In this document: positions 30,845 through 41,956 of the stretch, piece by piece
Layout of the letters: each line of letters starts with the position of its first letter
Position numbering within the stretch: the stretch's first letter is position 1
Assembly (NCBI RefSeq): GCF_019649055.1
Contig: NW_026570221.1
Coordinates: forward strand, 1,674,001-1,738,000
Length of the DNA: 64,000 nt
Source of the DNA: Paramacrobiotus metropolitanus
Lineage: Eukaryota; Tardigrada; Eutardigrada; Parachela; Macrobiotidae
Direction of reading: 5' to 3'
Notes under the pieces: generated by a model
The model's database searches: none
Told to the model about the DNA's origin: nothing
Seen by the model: the letters and a program-made list of their open reading frames with translations, nothing else
Program-made: the position numbers and the translations under genes

Positions 30845-31335
30845 TTTCGTCCACCATTCACTTTGTCTACCATTCATTTCGTCCACCATCAGTTTGTCCA
30901 CCACTCACTTTGTCCACTAATTATTTACGCAATTAAACAGCAGAGAACCGTTTAAACCGAAAAAAAACCATTAAAACCTAAGAAAACCAGCACATAAGAA
31001 ATCTACAATTACATAAGAATTACCTAAGAAACCCAAGAAATCCTAAGAAAACCTAGAGCATAGTAATTGTCTTCAGCATAATGTTTGGTGCTGTAATAAT
31101 GTGTGTTGCATAATGTTGTAATCGTTTCCTAAAAAAACCAATGAATAAGTTGCGGAAACCTAAGAAAACCTAAAGCACTGTAGTCGTTTTCAGTAGTGTT
31201 GACGGTTGCGTCAAACCTACCGAAGTAGGTGCGGTAGTGTGAATCGAACCGTATGGTGGACAAAATGTACGGTGGACTAAATGAATGGTGGACGAAATGA
31301 GTGGTAGACGAAATGAGTGGTGGATAAAATGAAGG
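30845..31335. repeat. Nested inverted arrays of TGGTGGACGAAATGA repeats
   Basis: Left arm 30845-30917 holds about four copies of CCACCATTCACTTTGTC-type units. Right arm 31252-31335 holds about five copies of the complement GGTGGACGAAATGAGT. The arms enclose about 334 bp. The layout resembles a miniature transposon with subterminal tandem repeats. Confidence 0.6.
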
Positions 31336-31591
31336 GACACCCGGACACGGATTTACTCGGTGTGCAATATTTTTAATTCTGTTTGTTTTCGTTTTTTATC
31401 TTTTGTGGACAAACCCTGAGCGAACACTAGGTTCGGTACCCCTCGTACTAATTCGCACGAAGAATGTTTTTTATAATCAGGATTCACCATACTTGACGTG
31501 GACCATGCACGTGCCCGCTTTCAAGAGTTTAAGGATTTTTGAGCTGTTAATAAGGAGAAAAGTGGTGCCTTCCTTCGGTATCTTGATTTTC

Positions 31592-31703
31592 GAATTTTTA
31601 ACTGTTGCCACGTTTTATCGCTTGCCAGTACGCGTAGTGGCAACTGCCACTGCCGGTGGCAGTTGCCAGTGGCAGGTGCCACTGCCACCTTTTATCCCCT
31701 GCC
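31592..31703. repeat. MULE-like right TIR
   Basis: Inverted complement of 29859-29970. Followed directly by the 9-bp duplicate TGGTAAACG. Confidence 0.85.
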
Positions 31704-31824
31704 TGGTAAACGCCCGCATTAAGTCTGGAACTGTATCACATGATGCCACGACCCCCGTTTGACGCACTTGGCTCTCGAGCAGTTGCATCATCCTGTTGAA
31801 ATTAATTGTTTGCTTTGTCGCGGA

Positions 31825-32218
31825 TGTCAGAGACCGCTCACTCGAGGCGGTAGACACCTCTTGTGGCTTGCTCTGTCGCCCGCACGCAGGTGGCCACGCC
31901 ACTCGTGCCGTTATAATATAACGCATATTATACGCTGATTACTCAGCGTATACTTTGTCTACGCTGACCAATCAGTGCACTAGCTACGCACTCGTGAGGA
32001 TTGTGGCCCAGTCTACGAGCGATGCCATGCTTTGCGGTATCAGCTGTTACGCAGCTGCAGCACGCCGCTTCATAACGTTGACTTTCACCGAGCTAGCTGG
32101 CAGCCACTTTTTCCACAGCTTTTCCGCATTGGTTTTTCTGTTGTTTTTGTGGTGGCTTTATTGATATTCAATAAAAGAGATCGCTCCATTTCATCCCCGC
32201 TTCTGTGTCGTTCTGACA
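31825..32218 (+). repeat. Gypsy-B 5' LTR-like segment
   Basis: Begins TGTCAGAGACC and ends TTCTGACA, carries AATAAAAG near its 3' end, and is followed by TGG as expected for a primer-binding site. No equally long identical partner is found. The LTR-like segment at 58663-59083 shares the TGTCAGAG start and general layout but aligns poorly. Confidence 0.5.
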
Positions 32219-33174
32219 TGGTAGCAGCTACGTTCGGTTTTCTTTCCGCGAACCCTCTGAACCCCCAATGGAGGCAGTTTTCGGTCGAAGGAACCAGCAG
32301 CGACTAAAAGTAGTCCTGTGTCCTGCGACCTAGAAGTGGTCGCCACTCATCTTCCTGCATCATACAGGCTGCACTGGAAGCCTGCAGCGCGACGGATTTA
32401 CTCATACGGGCGTGCGCCTAAAAGTAGGTGCCCCGCAGCTTGGCTCCCTGACGCAAAAACTGCGCAGGAACGATCCAGACCCGATTGGCGCCCTGTCGGA
32501 TACGCTGCGGCCCTCACGGTGGAACAGGGTGAAGTCGACGACGGAGCAGCACTGTCTAGACGAAAGATTTCGGTAAGACCTGCTGTGGCGTCGTAGGTTT
32601 TCGTAGAACTTTCGAAAAATTCGTGGTTTTCCGTAGAACCTAACCTTTAAAAATTAATAACTTTTGAATCTTTTAACCGATTTGCATAGAAGTTGCATTT
32701 TCAGATTCCTCGTGAAAAGTTACACTAGAATTGTGCACTTTTACTCTCGACAAAATTTCCTACGATTTTTCCTTAATTTTTTCGGCGAAAACAACCGCCA
32801 TTTTGTCCAGCCAGAAAATTTCGCAAAAATTCGCGTAACGCCAGTGTGGTCTATCTCCATATAAAATTCGACCAATCACAGCATTTGGGAAACTTCCCCA
32901 TGTTATAAGGCTTGTAAAGAGTCATATTGTTTTGTAAATTTTGCTCACGGCACGCGTGAGCAAAATAGAGCTACTCGTGACGTAGAGCTAACTGCAAGAC
33001 CACTAAGTACGTGACGTCACACTGGTCAGTAACATAACATAGGGCCATAGGCAGCTAACGCTAAACCTGAGCTCTAGCGTACCTGACCAGCACCGACCTG
33101 CGATCGAGACCCAGCTCAACGTTCCGGTCCTGACCCAAAGACCAAGACCAAAGAATTTTCTAAGTCCCAATACC
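32219..33174 (+). other. Gypsy-B primer-binding site and leader
   Basis: TGGTAGCAGCTACG at 32219 is a candidate tRNA primer-binding site. The remaining ~950 bp has no gene-like frame. Confidence 0.4.
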
Positions 33175-36100
33175 TTGGGCCAAACTCACAGCGCCTTGGC
33201 CAACGTGATGCCATACACCAGCCATGACCAGCTCCAACGGAGACTGTTCAATCCCATGGACGGGCGCCGTACTAATGACTACGCCAAACCTCTGGGCAAG
33301 AGCTATGCCGTTGCGCGCGACTCAACGAGTTCGGTCGAAGCCAAAGAAAGGCGGGACAAACAGATCCTGCCCCCTGACTAGGGCTCAAGTGAGGAAAGCC
33401 TCGACGTCACTCTGGACGACACATTCCTAGAGGCGCGCGAGGCACTGTCCGAGGCCAACTCGCCTCGAGACAGCCAACCAGGCGCCGATAAGTCGGTCCA
33501 GGCCAATAGTGTCCCTCGGGACTTGGCGCACCAACCGGCCATACCTGGTCCGGGCCAAGTCCAACTTGAGGCACCAACAGTGGCCACAAGTGAGGACAAG
33601 ACACGACACAGTGGACCCGGTGCCGAGAATCTGGCCCCTGCCAACCTTGTCGCCCAGGACCCGACAGTAAGTCCAACCATACCTGGTCCAAAGCGGGTCC
33701 AACCTGAGGCACCAACAGTGACCAAAGGTGCAGGACCAAGGCCAAAAGCCTGGTCCAAAGGCACGTGACCAGGGCCAACCGCCCGTGAGTCAGTTGCCAA
33801 TTATGTTTGAAGCTGATGGCTCGAACCACACAACGCCATCGCCAACTAACGACATCACGGACGCGGCTGGCCGGACCAAACCGGACCCGGACCTCTCATC
33901 AGTGGACCTGCTTCACCTTATCAGGACCACGACCAAGATTGACATAAACTAGTCAGCCTTGGACCTGAGCCACGCCGAGTTCAGCCCTCAAAAGCTGATC
34001 CAGGACAACCCGTCCGAAAAAATCGAAGAAGTCGAAATCCTCAGGACCAGAGTGAGGGACCTGACCAAACAACTTTTGGATGCAGCTGAAACCGCCTTCT
34101 CAGCCAAAACGGTGATGAAGGAAGAAATCGCCAAGTACAAAAACCTCGCATCCAAAGCGGAAACAGAGACCAAACGTGTCTTGGCTCTACAGGCCCAGAC
34201 CTAACTCGAGTTTACTAAACTCAAGTTGGCCCCATGTCCCGATGCCAAGCGAGACCAGCTCAAAAGGGACATCCATCGATTAAAAGTAGCGGTGGCGGGA
34301 CTTGAATTCATACTCGCCTCGACGATGACCGAGTTGGCCCAGGCCAGGACTGGCCTGACCCAAGCAAGGGCCACCATTGACCAAACTGACGAAGAAACAG
34401 ACCGTCTCCAGACAGACAATGATCGCCTAAACGACGATCTCACCAACTTGCAGGACGAAATCAACCGCCTGCGTAATGGATACAACATGCTGCACCAGAA
34501 ATACCAAACTCTGCTGCAATCAACCCAACCTGGAGGACAGTTGCATAACACGGTCCGACAAATGGAAGCACAAATCGTGCAACTCCGGCAGCAAAATGCC
34601 ATCCTTCAGGACCAGCTCAGGACCGAATCAACGATCCATGTCCAACTCAAGAAGAACAGCCCCATTGGACAACAGAACTTTGTCCAACTGGAGCAGGCCT
34701 TCGCCCAAGCCAAACTGGTGATCCAGGGCTAACATGACCGGATCATCAACTTGGAGGCCAAACAATGCCGGCCTGGTCAAAGATTACCAGACGGCCACCC
34801 AACGCATCAACGAACTCAGTGAGGACTTGGAAAAGCTAAGCACGGAGAACGCTTGCTTAGACGCAGAAAAATCGCATTTTGAGAACATACATTCCGAGAT
34901 GTCCGCGGAGCCACCCTCATATGACACCTACTCGGACTTGGATACACAACGCCGACAAGCCAAAGTCGATGAGGCGCTGCGGCAGGACCAACGGTTCTAC
35001 CACCAGCCTATGTATTATCAGCAGCGTTATCACGTTAACGTACTCCAAACGGAGCCGTCAACGGGACAAGGGTTGACCATACCGGCGCCCTCGAGCCCCG
35101 TGAACCAGGGATCATCAACGGCGACACCGACCGTTCCGCCACAGCCGATCCCGACAACTACCACAGCCACTATTGGTCAAACGACCACAGTGACTCCAGC
35201 AACACAGACACAACCGTCTGTGCCAACCTGGCCATTCAGCTTTGGCCCGAAACAGCCGACGTCTCAGAACCAGACGCCGAGCCACGGACTCTTCGGGTCA
35301 AGCCCACAGTACCCAACCTTTTTCCCGAACTTGAATTCAAACCCGAGTTCATACTTTTCCCAGGGCCAGGCTCACACTTCTGGCGCTGATCCAAACCAGA
35401 CCAACCAGCCGAGCCCATTATTTCAGTTCGGGACACCGGTACAACAGGGACAAATAGGAGGCCAAAGCGGCACACCAATGATGCAAGTGCCACTCATAGG
35501 CCAATTAAGCCTAACTGGCCCTCCTACCTCATCGGCAGCCCAATCAGGCCAAATCCAGCAACAAACGGGCCAAAGTGTGCCCCCGGGCCAGAACGCGCCC
35601 CGGACCAGCCCCAGGGCCAGAATGTGCCCCACCCACCCAGCGCCGCGCCAACAGCGGCGACGCCACCCGGACCAGCTGTTCAGCCAAACCCGGGCCAGAA
35701 TATGCCCACGCTGGTCCAGCTACCCAACGGGACATACGGATGGATGGCGTCCGCCTGGCCCAGTGTCACAGGTACTGCAGCCACCACCACAAGTAGTGGT
35801 ACAGCAGATAACACCTGTACCGTCACCAAGGGCCAGCCCACCTCTGAACAATTTAGAGGCCATCGACCGATATGCAAAGGTCAGTGCTCAGGCCAACAAC
35901 CGTACCACACTGCCATCATACGACGGCGACAAGACGGGCGTGAGGGGATGGATTGCACAGATCAGAAGAATCTGTAAGCAGTCGTCCGACTTAAACAAGC
36001 CAGACCCGGAATTCATGAGCCGAATCTATGCGTTCTTGTCCAAACCGGTCAAGGAGTGGTACACAGGCCAGGCAAACCGCGAAAAATGCGACGGTTGGAC

Positions 36101-36257
36101 GGTCGAAGAATGGTTTCAGAAGTTCCAGAAGCGATATGCCGATGAGAACCAGCAAGCCAACGCTCTGGGCGAAATCTCGCACCGTATCTATCGACACGGA
36201 TACGAGACGCCTGAACAATACTATAATGCAATTCTGACTCTTCAGACGCGCGCCAAC
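33175..36257 (+). pseudogene. Gypsy-B gag, part upstream of Polinton P2
   Basis: A degraded gag in several frames. An N-terminal region with stops leads into long coiled coils (33959-34204 and 34226-34732, for example TDEETDRLQTDNDRLNDDL). Then comes a proline/glutamine/threonine-rich segment (34900-35800). The capsid core is ANNRTTLPSYDGDKTGVRGW, PDPEFMSRIYAFLSKPVKEWY, WTVEEWFQKFQKRYADENQQ and GYETPEQYYNAILTLQTRAN. P2 inserts right after the TSD at 36258-36263. The frame continues at 43643 beyond P2. Coiled coil plus capsid core parallels Gypsy-A gag. Confidence 0.75.
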
Positions 36258-36263
36258 CTGGAC

Positions 36264-36549
36264 AGTAGTACATGTGGTTGACTAACCAGTACTTTGCGCA
36301 TCCGTGCATTTGCACGGATGCGCAGGTGTAAATGTGCATTTTCGCACATGTGAATTTGCACTGTTGCGCACAAGTATATGCGCATATGCTTACGTATTTG
36401 CACGCATATGTATTTGCACAATTGAAATTTGTTTGTATACTATCTGCGCAACAGAGTTCGCTCTGGTTGAAAGTGCCATGCACCATGGTACATGGCCATG
36501 TACCATGGTACATGGTACAGGTACCGTTACCATGGCAACGCGTACCTGG
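36264..36549. repeat. P2 left terminal inverted repeat
   Basis: Matches inverted 43371-43636, with an extra ~20-bp palindromic CCATGTACCATGG segment near 36495. Contains a hairpin at 36296-36323, several ATTTGCAC/GTGCAAAT motifs and a GTACCATGG-rich inner part. Confidence 0.85.
36296..36323. repeat. Terminal-proximal hairpin in P2 TIR
   Basis: GCGCATCCGTGCA and TGCACGGATGCGC form a perfect 13-bp stem around two bases, 32 bp from the element end. The right TIR has the same stem with a longer loop (near 43581-43614). Confidence 0.8.
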
Positions 36550-36725
36550 TGCCAAGGACCGTTCAATTGCTCACAACAGCTATACAACAGCGCTTTTAAA
36601 TATGAAAATCTAATTAGGTGTGAAACACAAATCAGTGTGAATTCTATCGGAGTGCTGTTGGAGAGTTATTTCTAGTGCTTGTGAGTTTTTTCTTAGTAAT
36701 CCCATCTGAAGCGTTCTATATCAAG

Positions 36726-36890
36726 ATGGACCAGTTATCCCAGCAAGACCTAGATGACTGCGCTCTTTTAGCTAGTTTAGACGACTGGGTGCACGATTAT
36801 GAGCCGTGCACATTACCTGCAGCCAGTGCGTTGGATGACTGGTTGATGACAACGGAAACGTTACTGATCAAACAGGAGGTCAAAATCTAG
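36726..36890 (+). CDS. Short acidic open frame at the start of P2
   Basis: 54 residues from an ATG at 36726, rich in Asp, Leu and Trp with repeated LDDW (LLASLDDWVHDYEP, SALDDWLMTTETLL). The pattern of acidic plus bulky hydrophobic residues resembles acidic transactivation segments; this is inference. It lies just upstream of the pPolB exon and could instead be a replaced first exon. P1 has an unrelated basic first exon. Confidence 0.3.
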   Translation: MDQLSQQDLDDCALLASLDDWVHDYEPCTLPAASALDDWLMTTETLLIKQEVKI

Positions 36891-36925
36891 TGGAGTAAGC
36901 ACACGGCCAACCATTCGTTATTGAG

Positions 36926-39900
36926 GATTACGTCGCCATCGAAAGCAGAGGACAAAAATTTTCCAGGAAATACAATCTCCATTTTAAATGCTTCTGCGTA
37001 AAAGTAAGTACTTTCTGTACATGATTATGTATAGTTTTTCGTTATGAGGTACAACCATAGGTTTCTGAGCTTGACCACATTCCATTCACGGAAATTCCAG
37101 TCGTTATAACTTTTATCCTGGAACACATTCTTCAGTCTGTTTTACGTGATATTGGTGACAAAGAGGTGGTTCGTCTCCGTATTGATTCACATTCGTTGGA
37201 ACGACCAATATGGACACCACCCATCCAACGTTCTCAACTTACCGTACAACGATGGATGGACGAAGTTGAAAAGGTACTGCAGTCAAACGAAGTGCACTGC
37301 AGTGTATTGTACGGATATTTCAAAAGTATCGTCAAGAACTTTGTTCTTGACGATACTTTTGAAATATCCGTACAATACACGGAGCTGCCTCACGGAGGTT
37401 GTCGACGGTTAGTTCCGCAACTGCTGTATCGAAAGTTAAAGAGAATGAAGACTGTAGTGGAGATAAAGAATACAGATACTATTTGTATGGCAAGGGCATT
37501 AGTGTTTGGTAAATCGTACGCGGACAATGACAGAAAGCTGGTTCGCCGACTTCGTGAGGGTAAAAAACTGCTGACCAATGAAGCCAAAAAATTAATCAAG
37601 CGGGCAAAACTGACTGAGAAATCGCATGATCTGACTGATATCCCGTTGTTTGAAGCTGTTTTACCCGGGTACCAGATTATCGTTCTCAGTTTGGACCAAG
37701 GCAGCAGGATCGTCTACAGCGGAAAGTTTCAGGAACATCATATTGTGTTGTTGCTTTACGGTCACCATTACGATTTGCTTTTATCGCTACCAGCTTTTTT
37801 TAAGAAATCATTGCGGAAAAGGGTTACTCTGATCGACGCACTCATCGGTGTAGTAACATCTGCCAGCAGTGTTTACGAACAAATTGCGACCGGGATTCAA
37901 CAAATCCTCTACACTGTACTGAATGTAAGCGCATATTTCATGGGCAAGGATGTTTTGACCACTATAAATCGGTACCGAAAAAAAGGGCTGGGAAATCTTT
38001 GTGCAGCACAGTTAAAGTGTGCAAAGAATGCCGGAGCGTAGTCTCACAGCGCAACCGAAGGCGAGGAAGTGATCATCAATGCGGAGAAATCTACTGCAAA
38101 AGTTGTAACGTCCATGTTCTACCGGAAACACATCAGTGTTTTATGAAACCGCACACTGTGACCCTGGAAGAGCGCCAGAAGAATGAAAATGCGCAGTTCC
38201 TTTACTTTGATTTCGAGACCTACGTTCAAGATGATGGCCAGTTGGTTCCAAACTTAACGATCGTGCAAGATGATACGGGAACACAATGGACTTTTCCTTC
38301 TACTGACGAAACATTAGGAAAGTGCATAACCGACCAGTTGTGCGAATTTTTGATTTGCGAGAATCACACAGGGCATTACATCATCGTACACAATTCTAAA
38401 GCGTTCGATGGATATTTTATTCTTCAATGGCTTTTAGAAAACGGTGTGACCCCAAAAGTTATTATGAACGATGGAAAGATTTTGCAGTTGGATGTCCCGG
38501 GTTATGATATTCACTTTCGTGACAGCATCAATTATAATCCATAAAGTTTAGCCAAATGGCCGGCAACGTTTGGACTACCGGACATTAGTAAAGGAACCTT
38601 TCCCCACAAGTTCAACCGTCAAGAAAATTGGGACCGTATTGTATCGTATCCTACCCTGGATGAATACGGGTTCCGCACGATGGACAAGAAAGCGCAAATC
38701 TCTTTTAAAAAGTGGTACGATACCGATGTTTGCGCCAAAAACGGTCTTTTTGATTTTCGCAAAGAATTCGTAACTTACTGCGAAAACGACGTTACCGTTC
38801 TACGCATCTGTTGCCAACAGTTTCGGACTTTGTTTATGGAAATCAGCAATGGTCTTTGTCCATTCACATCCGCTCTGACCATCGCTGGGCTGTGCAACTT
38901 GTTTTGGCGCTCATTTATTTTGAAACCAAATCAAATTGGACTAGTGCCGCAACAACGGTTTGCCCGCAATCGTTTGCAATCGGTCAAGGCTATAAAATGG
39001 ATTTCGTGGATGGAAAACGAAGATGATTGCGTCATCCACTCTGTGGTTTCCGGCACCGAACAGAAAATCGGTCCGTACTACGTGGATGGATACCGAGAGG
39101 ACACTGGTCACATCCACGAATTCTATGGATGTTGGTACCATGGCTGCCTTACATGTATGGATCCGGAAACGGTGCATCCGTTTCGAAACCTTCCAATGCG
39201 TGACATTTATAAAGAAACGATGGACCGCGAACAGTACCTGCGCTCTCTGGGTCACCCGGTTACTACTGTTTGGGAACATGACTTTGACGCAGACCTTCGT
39301 ATTGATTCTGAAATGCGCAAGTTCATTAATGATATAAAGATTACCGAACCGTTGAATCCTCGGAACGCTTTCTACGGTGGCCGGACAAATGCCGTGCGGT
39401 TACTGCATACGGTGTCAGCCGATGAAAAGATTAAGTATTTTGATGTCAATAGTGAATACCTGTTTTTCAACAAAAACCGCCGATATCCGCTAGGGCATCC
39501 TATTATTTTGACAAAGAGCTTCCAAGACGTTGGGGAATATTTCGGTTTGGTCCACTGCACGGTACTACCACCGGGAGATTTGTGGCTACCCATTTTACCA
39601 TACCGTTGCAACGGCAAGCTGACTTTTCCGTTATGTGCAACATGTGTTAAGGAACAAAGCATGCAGAAATGTGGCCACTCGGATTCGGAAAGAGAAATGA
39701 CGGGAACGTGGTGCACACCAGAGTTGCATGCTGCTGTGAATCGGGGATATATTGTAACCAGGATATACGAAGTGTGGCATTACGAAATGTTTGACGATCA
39801 TCTCTTCAAAGAGTATATTGACCGTTTTTTGAAGATCAAAACGGGAGCCAGTGGATGGCCATCAGGTATTACCATAGAGAATGAAAAACGGAAATATATC

Positions 39901-40798
39901 GCTGATTTCGCAGAGCGAGAGGGGGTTCAGCTGGATTACAGTAAAATCAAAGAAAATCCCGGCCTACGGGCTTTAGCCAAGTTATGCCTAAACAGTTTTT
40001 GGGGCCGACTGGGAATACAGGATAACAAACTGAATACCATGTACATTCATGACCCCAAAACATTTTATGAAATGTTGTTTTCTGGCAAGCACCATGTGCG
40101 TTCTTGGGATCTCATTGATAACAATGTCGTGCAGATCACATGCACCAAAGAAGATGGATTTATCGAGCAGAATCCGAATACCAATGTCGTCCAGACGGCG
40201 TAAGTTTTGTGAAACCTTTATTCAACATACAGAATTTAACACTGTTTCTACATTACGTTCACCACCTGCTGGGCACGATTACATCTATACCAGTTTATGG
40301 ATATGGTTAAAGAGCGCCTTTGGTATTTTGACACAGGCATTTAACTGTAGCACAATGTTTTAACGGTAATTTTTTGAATTTATTTGCTCTGTAGATTCCG
40401 TTTTCTTTGTGTCGAAACCGGGATGGTTTGACCCTCCTACTGGCCGATTTTTGGACGATTTGACCGATGAATTAAAACCTTGACAACACATTACGCAGTT
40501 CGTCAGTTTAGGCGCGAAGACTTATGCCTACACAACAAATGATGGATATTCGTTAGTCAAAATCAAGGGATTCATTATCAATAATCGGGTTAAAGAGAAA
40601 ATTAACATGGAGTCCATGATGAATATTCTCCACACGTCTGGTAGTATTGATATGCATTATGATGACGTTATTAAACGCATCTAGTCAAAACTTGTTCTGT
40701 GCACTAGTGATGTAACTAAGCGTCTGCAAGTGACGTATGATAAGCGGCGCATTACGCAAGACTGGAATACTGTTCCATACGGATATACCGTTGAATAA
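36926..40798 (+). pseudogene. P2 protein-primed DNA polymerase B
   Basis: Same family as the P1 polymerase. An exon ending FKCFCVK (37003) is joined by a 57-bp intron (37004-37060) to VSELDHIPF, and the frame runs on through the zinc region, FLYFDFET, HNSKAFDGYF, YCENDVTVL, KYFDVNSEYL and KLCLNSFWGR. Motif C (YFDT plus DS) is again split by an intron (40337-40394), here with a GC-AG boundary. Lesions: a 38-bp perfect inverted duplication at 37302-37380, a deletion/frameshift near 37803, TAA at 38542-38544, and a damaged acceptor near 40255. Three introns present in P1 are precisely absent. The end abuts the convergent TBP-like stop. Confidence 0.9.
37302..37380. repeat. 38-bp perfect inverted duplication inside P2 pPolB
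   Basis: Arms 37302-37339 and 37343-37380 are exact complements with a 3-nt TTT loop. The P1 protein aligns directly with the right arm (KHFEVFVQHTE against DTFEISVQYTE), so the left arm is the extra copy. Confidence 0.95.
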
Positions 40799-40800
40799 AT

Positions 40801-41328
40801 TTATTGAGTAGCAAAAAACTGCTGTATCATCCGACCAACAAAATCTACAGATATTTGTATGTCATGCATTTCTTTCAATCCCAAAAAGTTGCACTTTCCG
40901 GATGGAAAAAGCACAGCAGTACACCCGGACAATTTTATACGTAAACCACTAAATAGTTCAGGAGTATATTCCAACTTGTAACGTTGGCTAAGTTTCTCAG
41001 TATGTGTACGCTTATCGAAATCATGGGTGACAACAACGTTAACAATTCGGAATCCCAAAACGATACAACGGTGCCCAACTGATTGCAGAATCTTGATAAA
41101 GTGGTCAACCAATTCTCTGGCAGCGGATTCCGAACGAGCTCCATTGACCGTGATTTTTCCATTGGAATATAGTTAGCAATGTGCTTTATAGGGAGACAGA
41201 ATACGAATGAGTAAGCCGGATAACTTGCGGGGACTATACTGCGCCATCGATACTTTCTTTTCAATCTCCTTCAGATTGAGGGTAGTGTTTAAATCCGCAA
41301 TGGCAACGATATTCATGATTTTTGGCAT
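40801..41328 (-). pseudogene. TBP-like gene of P2 (one internal stop)
   Basis: From the ATG at 41328 the minus strand encodes the TBP fold again. Repeat 1 is KIMNIVAIADLNTTLNLKEIE, AQYSPRKLSGLLIRILSPYK and SNGKITVNG. Repeat 2 is FRIVNVVVTHDF, LEYTPELFSGLRIKL and AVLFPSGKCNFLGLK. Compared with P1, the first DNA-kinking phenylalanine is leucine (RKLSG); those of repeat 2 are kept. A single in-frame TAA at 41173-41175 lies between the halves of repeat 1; otherwise the frame is complete. Same convergent arrangement with pPolB and same upstream neighbour (5 bp away) as in P1. Confidence 0.8.
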
Positions 41329-41332
41329 GGCA

Positions 41333-41764
41333 TTAGAACCACAAACCGAACCGAATAGCTTTGCGTAGTGTTGTTTGGGGCACATCCGTTAGACGGTGAT
41401 AGACGGGGCAACCCAGTTCTTCAAGATTTACCACTTGGGGCACATAACGCTCCAGTAAACGGCACTTTTCCAAACCCTTGGCATAGAAAATTAGTTCACT
41501 GGGACGGCCAATACGGTTGAACATGTCTTCCAAAGCAACAGTAACTTGGTTGTGCCGATAATCCCCAAAGGTGCTCCACAGAAGTCCGTGGGAATGCTTG
41601 GCCTGCTTCTGCAACTCTCGAGCTTGTTTACCGGCAGTTCTTGGTGAGCTGAAGGTGTACTGCCCACTGTCATGTTTTTCTGGACAAGAGAAGGCCAGCT
41701 GTTTGATATACGCGGCCTTCTCAATTATAAACCAATCAGCATCTAAAACACATGGCAGGGCCAT
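41333..41764 (-). CDS. RNase H-fold-like conserved Polinton protein, intact in P2
   Basis: An intact 143-residue homologue of the P1 gene at 14954-15449. Conserved strings are CVLDADWFIIEKAAYIKQLAFSC, HSHGLLWSTFGDYRHNQVT, LIFYAKGLEKCRLLERYVP and VNLEELGCPVYHRLTD. The LDAD start and YAKG.EK strand suit an RNase H/DEDD-like fold, but that is inference. It ends 5 bp before the TBP-like ATG, suggesting one transcript for both. Conservation between two Polinton families while the rest decays argues that it was functional until recently. Confidence 0.55.
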   Translation of the reverse strand: MALPCVLDADWFIIEKAAYIKQLAFSCPEKHDSGQYTFSSPRTAGKQARELQKQAKHSHGLLWSTFGDYRHNQVTVALEDMFNRIGRPSELIFYAKGLEKCRLLERYVPQVVNLEELGCPVYHRLTDVPQTTLRKAIRFGLWF

Positions 41765-41822
41765 GGTCAAGACTAGACTGAAATAAACACCTCGTCAGTT
41801 ACTTGGCAACAGTGCTTGGTTA

Positions 41823-41863
41823 GGGTACATGGTGCCAGGTACTTTACCTGGCACCATGTACCC
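41823..41863. repeat. 19-bp perfect hairpin in P2 divergent promoter
   Basis: Arms GGGTACATGGTGCCAGGTA and its complement around a 3-nt CTT loop, between the RNase H-like and PC4-like genes. The ATGGTGCCAGGTAC motif is close to the inner TIR sequence of P2. Confidence 0.9.
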
Positions 41864-41956
41864 TGGCACCATGTACCACGGTTCATCCACAGAGCATTGG
41901 CCTTCATACATTTGTGCGCTCAACATACACTTTCTTCAGTTCAGTTTTGGAAAAAA

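Larger units (their letters stand above)
29859..31703. mobile_element. Non-autonomous Mutator-like element with 9-bp TSD
   Basis: 112-bp terminal inverted repeats (29859-29970 and 31592-31703) differ at only about four positions and begin GGCAGGGGATAAAAGG. Both ends are bordered by TGGTAAACG (29850-29858 and 31704-31712). Long TIRs plus a 9-bp target duplication are typical of the Mutator (MULE) superfamily; the assignment rests on these structural features alone. The 1.85-kb interior encodes no transposase. It holds a 70-bp tandem duplication, a nested inverted pair of TGGACAAAATG arrays, and one 85-codon frame of unknown nature. The TIRs are themselves rich in nested GGCAGTGGCA/TGCCACTGCC palindromes. 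Confidence 0.75.

Noticed and set aside
33378-33829. Overlapping minus-strand frames of 140 codons in Gypsy-B
   Set aside because: Low-complexity shadows of the biased gag coding strand.
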